DNA of 64,000 nucleotides from Streptomyces rishiriensis (GTDB lineage: Bacteria; Actinomycetota; Actinomycetes; Streptomycetales; Streptomycetaceae), in contig NZ_JAUSWV010000002.1 of the NCBI RefSeq assembly GCF_030815485.1, positions 6,634,001 through 6,698,000 of the forward strand, read 5' to 3'. Positions within the stretch are counted from its first letter, which is position 1; each line of letters starts with the position of its first letter. The notes under the pieces were generated by a model, which searched no databases, was not told the DNA's origin, and was given only the letters and a program-made list of their open reading frames with translations. Of the stretch, positions 28,095-36,298 are shown piece after piece. A program made the position numbers and the translations under genes.

Positions 28095-28946
28095 GTGGGT
28101 CACACTGCACGGGTGACGAACAACGCGGGCGCGTCCCGTGCCGCCCGGGGAAGACGGCCGCCGCAGGGCGAGCCGGTGATCGACCGTGCGTTCGCGCTGC
28201 TCACGGCCTTCACCGAGGACCGCCGCTCGCTGACCCTCGCCGAGCTCAGCCGCGTCACCGGCACCCCGCCGAGCACGACGCTACGCCTGGCCCGGCGACT
28301 GGTGCACTGGGGCGCTCTGGAGCGGGACGCCGACGGCCGCTACGTCGTGGGCCTGCGGCTGTGGGAGGTCGCCTCGCTGGCACCGCGCGCGCACGGGCTG
28401 CGCAGGGTGGCTCTCCCTTACATGGAGGATCTCTACGAGGCGACGCACCAGCACGTCCTGCTGGCCGTACGGGACGGCACGGACGCGCTGCTCGTCGAGC
28501 GGCTGTCGGCGCACGCCGCCATCGACGTGCTGTACCGGGTGGGAGGCCGGCTGCCGCTGCACTCCACGGGCGTCGGTCTGGTGCTGCTCGCCCACGCCGA
28601 GCCCGACTTCCAGGACGAGGTCCTCGCGCAGGCCCTGACCCACGAGCCGGAGGGCGTGCCGCTGTCCTCCGCGGCGCTGCGGCGTTCCCTCGCCGAGATC
28701 CGCGGCACCGGGGTGGCCGTCGTCAACCGCGCGGAACCCGTCCCGCTGCACGCGGTGGCCGCGCCCGTACGAGGGGCCGACGGCGAGGTCGTCGCGGCGC
28801 TGTCGGTGGTCGTGCCGGCCGGCCACGCGGAGCCCCGCGTGCTCGCGCCGGCTCTGCGTGCCACCGCCCGGGCCCTGTCCCGCAGCCTCGGCGCCGTCAC
28901 GGGCCCGCCGGCTCCGGCGCAGGGCAGCCTCCTCCGACGGCGGTGA
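28095..28946 (+). CDS. IclR family transcriptional regulator
   Basis: This 283-residue IclR-type regulator has an N-terminal winged helix (VIDRAFALLTAF, then LTLAELSRVTGTPPSTTLRL) and a C-terminal GAF-like effector domain (VALPYMEDLYEATHQHVLLA, LPLHSTGVGLVLLA). IclR proteins commonly regulate aromatic catabolism and respond to pathway intermediates. It is divergent from the queD operon and convergent with the MFS gene, and a shared element lies in front of all three. The start is uncertain: GTG 28095 and GTG 28113 are both in frame and neither has a strong ribosome-binding site. Confidence 0.9.
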   Translation: MGHTARVTNNAGASRAARGRRPPQGEPVIDRAFALLTAFTEDRRSLTLAELSRVTGTPPSTTLRLARRLVHWGALERDADGRYVVGLRLWEVASLAPRAHGLRRVALPYMEDLYEATHQHVLLAVRDGTDALLVERLSAHAAIDVLYRVGGRLPLHSTGVGLVLLAHAEPDFQDEVLAQALTHEPEGVPLSSAALRRSLAEIRGTGVAVVNRAEPVPLHAVAAPVRGADGEVVAALSVVVPAGHAEPRVLAPALRATARALSRSLGAVTGPPAPAQGSLLRRR

Positions 28947-29023
28947 ACCCCCGGGGCGACCCGGGCCGGATCCGTGAGCCAACCCTCGGCAGGTCCCCGG
29001 GTGAACCCCGAGCGAGACAGCGT

Positions 29024-29060
29024 CGTCACCCCCCGCCCTGGCACTCGGCGGGGGGTGACG
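29024..29060. terminator. Bidirectional terminator between iclR and MFS genes
   Basis: A perfect 14-bp stem, CGTCACCCCCCGCC pairing with GGCGGGGGGTGACG around a 9-nt loop, sits between the convergent iclR and MFS genes. It is well placed to stop transcription from both sides. Confidence 0.8.
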
Positions 29061-29102
29061 GTTGCGGTGGCGGTGAGGATCCGCGGCCGGGGTTCTGTCC
29101 GG

Positions 29103-30572
29103 TCAGGCGGCGGGGGCCGGGTCGCTCTCCGCCGGATCCCGAAGGGCCGGGATGAACAGGGACACCACCAGCGCCGCCAGCAGGACCAGCGCTCCGGTCC
29201 AGAAGACCCAGGTGTACCCCGCGTCCAGGTAGAAGGCGGTGCCCTTCAGCACCGTGCTGTGCGCGGCGAGGACCGCGAAGCACACGGCGGGGACCACCGT
29301 GCCGAAGAAGTTGAAGAGCATCTGCATCAGGCCGCTGCCCTGCCCCTGCTCCTCCACCGAGACCACGCCCAGCACCAGCACGGGGGCGACGGAGACGATG
29401 AGGCCGGTGCCGAGGTTGGCCAGACACGCCGTCAGGACGAGCTCGGTGGCGTCGGCGTGGAAGAGGCTCATCAGCCCGTAGCCCGCCGCGGCCAGCCCGA
29501 GGCCGATCCCCCACAGCAGGCGGGCGTCGGCCTTGCGCAGCAGGCGGCCGGCGACGAAACCGGTGCCGAGCATGACCAGGTTCCAGGTCAGGCCGATGCG
29601 CGCGTTGTGCGTGCTGGTCCAGCCCAGGCCGTCGGAGACCCCGGGGATGTGCGGGTAGAGGGCCAGCAGGATGCCCATGGAGGCCATCGCCAGCGCGGTG
29701 GCCTGACCGACGGCCGCGGCGCTGACGGTCAGCGCGACCGGGCGCCGGCCGAGCACCCGCAGATCGAGGATCGGATGGGCGCTGCCGCGTTCGACGAGGA
29801 CGAAGACGACGAGCGCCACCAGCCCGCCGGCCGTCCAGCCGAGGGTCGCGCCGCTCGTCCAGCCCCAGCTCCCGCCCCGGCCGACCGCGTAGACCACGGC
29901 CGTCAGGCCACCGCCGAGCAGCATCCCGCCCAGCCAGTCGAAGCCGTTCTGGAAGTCGTGCCGCGGGGTCTCGGGCACCAGCAGCGCCACCAGGACGAAC
30001 GCCACCGCCGTCGCCGCGGCGATGAACCACAGTGCGGCCCGGTAGCCGCCGGCGTCGATCAGCCGGCCGGCGAGCAACGGTCCCACGACGCCCACCAGAC
30101 CCATGCTGCCGCCGAGCACGGCGCTGGCCGGCTTCACCAACCGGGCGGGGAAGAGGTCGCGCACGGCGGGGAAGGACAGGGCGGCGAACGGGGCGTAGCA
30201 AGCGGCGATGCCCCGGCCGACCAGCAGCAGCCAGAAACTGCCCGCCATGGCCGCGACGATGTCGCCGACGACCCCGAGGCCGATCATGGCGAGCATGATC
30301 CGCCGCCGTCCGTACCGGTCGCCTGCCTTGATGACGAACGGGATGAGCAGGGTCGACACCATGGTGACGATCAGCGAGAACCAGGCGACCTGGGTGGTGT
30401 GGAAGCGTTGCGCGATGTCGGCCGTCGTGTTGGCCGTGACGATGCCGGCGACGGCCAGCAGCTGCGTCGGCCAGATCAGGGCCACCAGCAAGGCCACCAG
30501 ACGGGGGTTCCAGCGTTCGGAGGTCCGGGCGGACGGTGCCGTGAGCGAGGGGCCTGCAGACGTCGATGTCAC
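29103..30572 (-). CDS. MFS transporter (DHA2-like, about 14 TM)
   Basis: This is a 489-residue major facilitator with about fourteen hydrophobic segments. The loop 2-3 motif is GDRYGRRRIML and a motif-C-like stretch is GGSMGLVGVVGPLLAGRLI. The GTG at 30572 is used because AAGGAGC lies 7 nt upstream; longer in-frame sequence is not family-like. Its promoter carries a copy of the element found in front of queD, at a similar distance and in the same orientation. I therefore predict that it imports the glycoside or aglycone used by that operon. DHA2 proteins often export drugs, which is the main alternative. Confidence 0.85.
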   Translation of the reverse strand: MTSTSAGPSLTAPSARTSERWNPRLVALLVALIWPTQLLAVAGIVTANTTADIAQRFHTTQVAWFSLIVTMVSTLLIPFVIKAGDRYGRRRIMLAMIGLGVVGDIVAAMAGSFWLLLVGRGIAACYAPFAALSFPAVRDLFPARLVKPASAVLGGSMGLVGVVGPLLAGRLIDAGGYRAALWFIAAATAVAFVLVALLVPETPRHDFQNGFDWLGGMLLGGGLTAVVYAVGRGGSWGWTSGATLGWTAGGLVALVVFVLVERGSAHPILDLRVLGRRPVALTVSAAAVGQATALAMASMGILLALYPHIPGVSDGLGWTSTHNARIGLTWNLVMLGTGFVAGRLLRKADARLLWGIGLGLAAAGYGLMSLFHADATELVLTACLANLGTGLIVSVAPVLVLGVVSVEEQGQGSGLMQMLFNFFGTVVPAVCFAVLAAHSTVLKGTAFYLDAGYTWVFWTGALVLLAALVVSLFIPALRDPAESDPAPAA

Positions 30573-30694
30573 GCAGCCGCTCCTTTCGCGAGCCGGGCGG
30601 TGAGGGCGGAACGCCCGGGAGCGGCATGTCCGGGACCTGGCGGCCCGGGCCCCCCACGAGGCGTGCGGCAAGAATGGGGGCCCGCCGAGACGGC

Positions 30695-30741
30695 CACCAG
30701 GCGGATTTCCATTGAATGGCACACGGCCGGAACGTGGCCGC
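30695..30741. promoter_or_regulatory. Shared catabolic-promoter element, copy 2 (MFS)
   Basis: This is the second copy of the 47-bp core, with 40 of 47 positions identical to 28028-28074. Here the centre is a perfect palindrome, CCATTGAATGG. Partial similarity continues down to about 30665. It starts 123 bp upstream of the MFS start, close to the 135-bp spacing seen for queD and in the same orientation. The rest of the 314-bp spacer 30573-30887 contains the octamer repeats and the promoter of the next gene. Confidence 0.75.
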
Positions 30742-30750
30742 AACGTCCCT

Positions 30751-30798
30751 CCCGGCGGCCCGGCGGCCCGGCGGCCCGGCGGCCCGGCGGCCCGGCGG
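30751..30798. repeat. Six perfect copies of an 8-bp repeat
   Basis: The octamer CCCGGCGG is repeated six times without interruption between the MFS promoter element and the AlkZ-like gene. An uninterrupted 8-bp array is prone to slipped-strand length change. Confidence 0.95.
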
Positions 30799-30887
30799 TC
30801 TGCCGGGCCGGGCAGGGGACGCCCTCCGTCCCTGCCTCGGGGACGTTGCGGACGGAAGGTGTCCGCAAGCCCCGCTACGTTGCGTAC

Positions 30888-31997
30888 ATGACGAAGACGA
30901 CGTACCCGGCGGGCCCCGTGCTCGACGTCCGTGCCCTCAACCGCGCCACCCTCGACCGGCAGTTGCTGCTGCGGCCGTCGTCGATGTCCGCCGCGGCCGC
31001 CGTGGAGCACCTGCTCGGCCTCCAGGCGCAGAACGTCAAGCCGCCGTACCACGCGCTGGCCGCCCGTCTCGACGGCTTCGTCCCGGAGGAACTGTCGGCG
31101 CTGATGGCCGGACGGGAGGCCGTCCGCATCGTCAGCATGCGCTCCACCATCCACACCCACACCGCCGACGACTGCCTGACGCTCCGGCCGTTCGTCCAGC
31201 CCGCGCGCGACCGTGAACTGACGTACTTCCGCAAAGGCCTCGCCGGAGTCGACCTCGACCGGCTCGCCGCCCTGGCCCGTGACCTCGTCGAGGCCGAGCC
31301 GCGCACCATGAAGCAGCTGCGCGAGGTCCTGTCCGCCGAGTGGCCGGACGCCGACCCCGTGTCGCTGGCCGTCGCCGCCCGCTGCCGGCTGCCCCTCGTA
31401 CAGGTCACCCCGCGCGGACTGTGGGGCAGGAGCGGACAGGTCGCGCTCACCACCGCCGAGCACTGGCTGGGCCGGGCCGCCGAGCCCGCCCCGACGGCGG
31501 ACTCCGTGGTCCTGCGCTACCTGGCCGCCTTCGGCCCGGCCTCCGTCAAGGACATGCAGACCTGGGCCGGCCTGACCCGGCTGCGCGACGCCTTCGAACG
31601 CCTCCGCCCGCAGCTCCGCACCTTCGTCGACGAGCACGGCGTGGAGCTCTTCGACCTGCCCGACGCGCCGCGCCCCGACCCGGGCACCCCGGCCCCGCCG
31701 CGCTTCCTCCCGGAGTTCGACAACCTTCTCCTCTCCCACGCCGACCGCACCCGGATCGTCCCGGCCGAATACCGGGGCCGCTCCTGGCAGGGCAACCAGG
31801 CGCACTGCACCCTCCTCGTCGACGGCTTCCTGGCCGGCGTGTGGAAACTGGAGCGAGACGCCCTGGTCGTCGAGCCCCTGGGCACCCTCACCGGGGCCGA
31901 GCGGCGGGACGTGACCGCCGAGGGCGAGCGGATGCTGGCCACCCTGCACCCGGGGCAGGCCTACGACATCCGGTTCGGGACCGTCGTACGCTCGTGA
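30888..31997 (+). CDS. Winged-helix DNA-binding protein, AlkZ/AlkX-like DNA glycosylase
   Basis: This 369-residue protein belongs to the HTH_42 superfamily that includes the DNA glycosylases AlkZ and AlkX. The catalytic QxQ motif is present as Gln46-Ala47-Gln48 in LLGLQAQNVKPPYHAL. The usual SMRSTIHTHT strand and PEFDNLLLSHADRTRIVP segment follow. AlkZ unhooks interstrand crosslinks made by azinomycin; other members repair alkylated or crosslinked DNA. No biosynthetic cluster is visible nearby, so a housekeeping repair role is more likely than self-resistance. TACGTT lies just before the ATG, so the mRNA may be leaderless. A strong hairpin follows the stop. Confidence 0.85.
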   Translation: MTKTTYPAGPVLDVRALNRATLDRQLLLRPSSMSAAAAVEHLLGLQAQNVKPPYHALAARLDGFVPEELSALMAGREAVRIVSMRSTIHTHTADDCLTLRPFVQPARDRELTYFRKGLAGVDLDRLAALARDLVEAEPRTMKQLREVLSAEWPDADPVSLAVAARCRLPLVQVTPRGLWGRSGQVALTTAEHWLGRAAEPAPTADSVVLRYLAAFGPASVKDMQTWAGLTRLRDAFERLRPQLRTFVDEHGVELFDLPDAPRPDPGTPAPPRFLPEFDNLLLSHADRTRIVPAEYRGRSWQGNQAHCTLLVDGFLAGVWKLERDALVVEPLGTLTGAERRDVTAEGERMLATLHPGQAYDIRFGTVVRS

Positions 31998-32035
31998 CCA
32001 CCGCGCTCCGCCGGCCGCGCGCGCCGGCAGACGAG

Positions 32036-32064
32036 AAGCCCCCACCGGAGACCGGTGAGGGCTT
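32036..32064 (+). terminator. Hairpin after the AlkZ-like gene
   Basis: AAGCCC and ACCGG pair with CCGGT and GGGCTT around an AGA loop, with one internal mismatch. It starts 39 bp after the stop codon at 31997. Confidence 0.65.
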
Positions 32065-32076
32065 GGATCTTGGATA

Positions 32077-32117
32077 GGGGGCGCTGCGGGCCGCTCGTGG
32101 AGGCTCGCAGCGCCCCC
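32077..32117. terminator. Strong hairpin between convergent genes
   Basis: GGGGGCGCTGCG pairs perfectly with CGCAGCGCCCCC around a 17-nt loop. It lies between the AlkZ-like gene and the convergent protease gene and could terminate both. Confidence 0.75.
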
Positions 32118-32173
32118 CGGTCTTTCCCTGAGGGGTACTCAGGAGTTCTCGGGTACCGCCACGCGGTGACGGG

Positions 32174-32962
32174 CTAGGAATTGACCTGCGTCGTCACCAG
32201 GCTGGAGAAGGTGGTCAGCCGGGTGTACACACCCGGGTAACCGGCCTCCGCGCAGCCCTCGCCCCAAGAAGTGATCCCTGCCAGGACGCCCCCGATGAGC
32301 AGGGGACCGCCGCTGTCGCCCTGGCAGGTGTCTACGCCGCCGGATGTGTATCCGGCGCAAACCATGTCGGTCGCGACGAAGTCGGAACCGTAGGAGCTCT
32401 TGCAGCTGGTGTCGGACACGATCGGGACGGTCGCGGTCCGCAGCTGGTTGGAGGAGCTGCCGTTCTCCGAGGTGGTGCCCCAGCCGATGATGCGGGCGGT
32501 GGTGCCCGCCGCGTACACACCGGTCTGCGACGAGGAGACGTACGACGCCGTGGTGTACGGCATCGACGTCGACAGGGTCAGGACGGCCACGTCGTCACCG
32601 TTGGTGGCGTCCGTGTAGCCCGGGTTGATCCAGATCTTGCTGACCCGGCTGACCGTGCCGTTGGTGCCGTTGAGGTAGGTGCGCCCACCGACGACGCGCA
32701 CGCTGCTCGTGGTCTCGCCGACCATGCAGTGGGCGGCCGTGACCACCTTGGTCGCCGAGACGAGGGTGCCGCCGCAGAACTGGTTCTGCGAGGCGTCCGT
32801 GATCTGCATCATGAACGGATACGTCGTGGTCGTGGCCGTCGTGCCGCCGACGATCGGCTGCGGCGCTGCGACAGCGGTGGGGGCGCTGAGCAGCGCGGTC
32901 GCGGCCGCGGCGGTCGCCGCGAGGACGGCGGCGGTCTTTCCGAACCGGTTGAGCCCGAACAT
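32174..32962 (-). CDS. Secreted trypsin-like serine protease
   Basis: This 262-residue S1-family protease resembles Streptomyces griseus trypsin. A signal peptide covers about residues 1-33, and the mature N-terminus is probably IVGG at 37. The catalytic triad is His78 (VTAAHC), Asp124 (NGDDVAVL) and Ser217 (GDSGGP). Asp211, six residues before the serine, gives the S1 pocket trypsin-like specificity for Arg or Lys. Three disulfide pairs are likely. It is monocistronic and convergent with the AlkZ-like gene, with a strong hairpin between them. The 293-bp upstream spacer holds nothing recognisable beyond a possible promoter. Confidence 0.95.
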   Translation of the reverse strand: MFGLNRFGKTAAVLAATAAAATALLSAPTAVAAPQPIVGGTTATTTTYPFMMQITDASQNQFCGGTLVSATKVVTAAHCMVGETTSSVRVVGGRTYLNGTNGTVSRVSKIWINPGYTDATNGDDVAVLTLSTSMPYTTASYVSSSQTGVYAAGTTARIIGWGTTSENGSSSNQLRTATVPIVSDTSCKSSYGSDFVATDMVCAGYTSGGVDTCQGDSGGPLLIGGVLAGITSWGEGCAEAGYPGVYTRLTTFSSLVTTQVNS

Positions 32963-33255
32963 GGATCTCCTCGGTGGGGTTGCCGGTGGGGGGTCGCGCG
33001 GGTGTGGGGGGTTGCACGGGGGTCGCGGGACCGACCCCCGTATGCCCGGGCGAGCGGCATGTCCCTCAAGCTAGGACCCGGCACCCGTTCCCCCCAATGA
33101 GGGAACCCCCTAAGGGAGTTGGGGCAGGGAAAACCCTCGGTCGGCTCAGGGGAGCCACAGTCGCCGCCGAGGGGGCCCTCAGTGGACCCGCCGCGCGGGG
33201 CGCAGCACCCGCTGCGGGTGGGGCGCCCCTGAGGGGCAGTTAACCCGCGGATTCT

Positions 33256-36075
33256 TCACTTCGCGTGACGCCCCGCCGCCAGTCGGACGATGTCCACCCG
33301 TGACCGGATTCCCAGCTTGCGGTAGACCCGGGTCAGGGTCGCCTCGACCGTCTTGACGCTGATGAACAGCCGCGCGGCGATCTCCCGGTTGGTCGCGCCC
33401 TCCATGACGAGCGCGGCGACCTGACGCTCCATCGAGGCCAGCCCCTCCAGCGCGTCCGACGGGGGAGCGGTCTGCTGGGGCACGGCGGCCGTCCCGGGCG
33501 CGGCCGTCGCCGCCGCCGCGTCCACCTGACGCAGCCAGGGCAGCGCCCGGCACCGCCGGAACAACCGGGCCGCCTCGTCGTACGACGTCGGACCGGGCCG
33601 TCCGGTGCGCAGCGTGGCCAGCGCGAACGCCGCCCGTGCCTCCTCCAGGCCGTACCCCAGCTTGGCCAGCCGGTCCTGAACGGACGTCAGCCGCGACAGC
33701 GCCGCCTCGTGGTCGCCGAGCGCCGCCCGCACCATCGCCTCGGCCCGGTCCAGCACGGCCAGCACGCTCTCCCGGCCCAGCCGGAGCGCGTGCTCGCGCG
33801 TCACGTCGATGACGTCCTGTGCCTCGCCCGGCTCGCCGGCCCGGACCAGCGCCTCGGCGAGGTCGCCCTGCCAGCGGCCCCTGGCCGGGTCGGTGATGCC
33901 CAGACCCTGCTCCAGTTCCCGCACCCGGCGCAGCGAGGCGACGGCGCCCGCCGCGTCCCCGGCGACCAACTGGGCGTGGCCGAGCGCGGCCAGCGCGCGC
34001 GAGACGTACATCTGGTCGCCGTCCTCCTCGGCCTTCCCGGCCGCCTCCCGGGCCAGTGCCAGCGCCCGGTCGACGTCACCGCCGGAGGCCTCGGCGAGGG
34101 AGGCCAGCATCGCGGAGGCGCCCAGGCCGATCCCGGAGTCCCGCGCCAGCCGCAGGCTCTCGCGGGCCAGGTCGAGGGCGCGCCCGCAGTGCCCGGAGCG
34201 CAGTTCCGTCTCGGCGAGGAAGCGCTGGAAGTGGACCTCGCTCTCGACCATGCCGCGCCGGCGCACCTCGCGCAGCAGCGCGGTGATGGTCGCCCGGGCC
34301 TCGGGCAGCTGATCGCTCATCAGCAGCCAGCGGAAGCGCGCCGCCCCCACGCCGTTGTGATGGCACGCCACGTAGGGGTCCTGGGGCTCCCTCAGGGCCC
34401 GCTTGATGGTGGCCGGGGCGTTCGGGTGGCCCATCAGGGTCTCGGTCGAGGCCTGGAAGGACAGGGCCATCAGCTCGGTGCGCCGGTCGCCCCCGCGGGC
34501 CGCCAGGTCGGCCGTGTGGGCGGCCTCCTCGCGGGCCTCGGCGAAGTCGCCCTCCACGATCAGCTTGCGCCAGGCCAGCCGGTAGTGGACCAGGGCGAGC
34601 AGCCGCGGGTCGTCGCCGGCGTCGGCGAGGGCCTGCGGGAAGACGGCGTCGACCTCGCCCAGGGACTGCCCGGCGGCCTCGATCACCACCTCCCAGGCCC
34701 GGATCCGCTCGGCGGGCACGCTGGCCCGGGTCAGCACCTCGCGGGCGATGTCCCGGGCGAGGTCGACCTCGCCCGCGGTGATCGCGTCCTCGGCGGCCTG
34801 GAGCCGTCGGCCGTCCGGGGCGGGAGCGCCGTCGGGCGGGGTGTGCCGGGCGGCGAGGAGGCCGAGGGAGGCGGCGACCGAGGGGGCGCCCCGGTCGCGG
34901 GCGAGCGCGGCGGCCTCGGCGAGCCGGGCGGCGACCTCGGGGTCGGTGCCGGTGGTGGCCAGGGCGAGGTTGCGGGCCCGTTCGATCGGGTCGGAGGCGG
35001 CGGTGGACAGCGCGGCGTGCGCGGCCCGGCGCTCCTGGGCGGGCGCCTCCGCGTACAGCGCGGCCGAGATCAGCGGATGCGCGAACCGTACGGCCGGCCC
35101 CTCGGGCTCCGTCGCCAGCAGCCCGAGGGCCGCCGCCTGCGCGGTCTCGGCCTCGGCGTTCTCCCGGCCGGCCGCGTGCAGCAGGGCCAGCGTGGGGCGG
35201 GCCCCGGCGCTGGCCACGAGCAGGGTGCGGCGGGCCTCGTCGGACAGCATGTCGAGGCGGCTGAGGACGAGGGCGCGCAGCGAGGTCGGCACCGGCAGCG
35301 GCTCGCCGGGCCGGGGCGGTGTCGGGCTCTCGCCGAGGGCCCGGCCCAGTTCCAGGGCGAAGAGCGGGTTGCCGCCGCTGGTGCGGTGGATCTCCCGCAT
35401 CGTCGAGCGGGGCAGGTCGGTGTAACCGCGGTGGTCGAGCAGCGCGGAGACCTGGGCGCGGGAGAGGGGGTTGAGCCGGACGGCGAGGGTGTCGGGCGGG
35501 GACGCGCGTAGATGACGGTCGTACTCCTGCTCCTCCGTCCGCACCGCGCACAGCAACTGGACCGGGGTGTCGCCGAGGCGGCGGGCGGCGAAGCCGAGGA
35601 GTTCGGCGCTGGCCGAGTCCAGCCACTGGAGGTCGTCGGCGACGAGCAGGACGGGACCCGCGGCGGCGAGGGCGCGCAGGGCCGACAGCACGGCAAGACG
35701 CAGGGCGAGGCCGTCGCGCTGCAGAGTCGATTCGCCTCGGCCGGTCAGCGCCGACTCCAGGGCCGTGCGCTGAGCGACGGGCAACTTGTCCGAGATCCCG
35801 TCCAGCACCAGGCCGAAGAGGTCGGCCAGAGCCAGGAAGGGGAGATGGGATTCGGACTCGGTCGCCGAGCAGCGCAGGACGGTGTGGGCCGCCTCGCCGT
35901 AATCCGCGGCCAATGCCCGCAGCACGGTCGACTTTCCAATTCCGGCCGGGCCGTGCAGCAGCACACTGCCGCCTCGCGCCAACTGGTCACGGGCGGCCGT
36001 GAACAGCTCGTCCCTGCCGATCACCAGGTCGGGGCGGCGTCTGGCAGGCTCCTTGAAGTCCCGTCGCACGGTCAC
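33256..36075 (-). CDS. LuxR family regulator with AAA ATPase domain (LAL type)
   Basis: This large regulator of about 939 residues has an N-terminal ATPase with Walker A (LLHGPAGIGKSTVLRAL) and Walker B (VLLVADDLQWLD). A long TPR-like helical middle follows, then a C-terminal LuxR helix-turn-helix (LASMERQVAALVMEGATNREIAARLF, SVKTVEATLTRVYRKLGI). LAL regulators usually activate secondary metabolism or carbohydrate use; no target is evident here. I chose GTG 36075 because GGAGGGGAGCG precedes it. GTG 36069 and ATG 36156 are in-frame alternatives. It is monocistronic. The adjacent AMP-ligase locus is one possible target. Confidence 0.9.
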   Translation of the reverse strand: MTVRRDFKEPARRRPDLVIGRDELFTAARDQLARGGSVLLHGPAGIGKSTVLRALAADYGEAAHTVLRCSATESESHLPFLALADLFGLVLDGISDKLPVAQRTALESALTGRGESTLQRDGLALRLAVLSALRALAAAGPVLLVADDLQWLDSASAELLGFAARRLGDTPVQLLCAVRTEEQEYDRHLRASPPDTLAVRLNPLSRAQVSALLDHRGYTDLPRSTMREIHRTSGGNPLFALELGRALGESPTPPRPGEPLPVPTSLRALVLSRLDMLSDEARRTLLVASAGARPTLALLHAAGRENAEAETAQAAALGLLATEPEGPAVRFAHPLISAALYAEAPAQERRAAHAALSTAASDPIERARNLALATTGTDPEVAARLAEAAALARDRGAPSVAASLGLLAARHTPPDGAPAPDGRRLQAAEDAITAGEVDLARDIAREVLTRASVPAERIRAWEVVIEAAGQSLGEVDAVFPQALADAGDDPRLLALVHYRLAWRKLIVEGDFAEAREEAAHTADLAARGGDRRTELMALSFQASTETLMGHPNAPATIKRALREPQDPYVACHHNGVGAARFRWLLMSDQLPEARATITALLREVRRRGMVESEVHFQRFLAETELRSGHCGRALDLARESLRLARDSGIGLGASAMLASLAEASGGDVDRALALAREAAGKAEEDGDQMYVSRALAALGHAQLVAGDAAGAVASLRRVRELEQGLGITDPARGRWQGDLAEALVRAGEPGEAQDVIDVTREHALRLGRESVLAVLDRAEAMVRAALGDHEAALSRLTSVQDRLAKLGYGLEEARAAFALATLRTGRPGPTSYDEAARLFRRCRALPWLRQVDAAAATAAPGTAAVPQQTAPPSDALEGLASMERQVAALVMEGATNREIAARLFISVKTVEATLTRVYRKLGIRSRVDIVRLAAGRHAK

Positions 36076-36298
36076 CGCTCCCCTCCGAGTGTCGTGTCCG
36101 GGCCAAATTCTAGGCAACGTCTCTTTGAAATTCGGAGACACAGGGTGGTGAGCCATATAACAACGTGATGCATACGGAAATTCATGGACTCGATCGATGA
36201 ATGGTCACCTGTCGTGAGGGACCTCCCTGGCTTGATGTGATCTGCGCTCCCGGGCATCTTGCACCGCCCGCGCTACGGGCGTGTTGCGCGCCCCGCGA

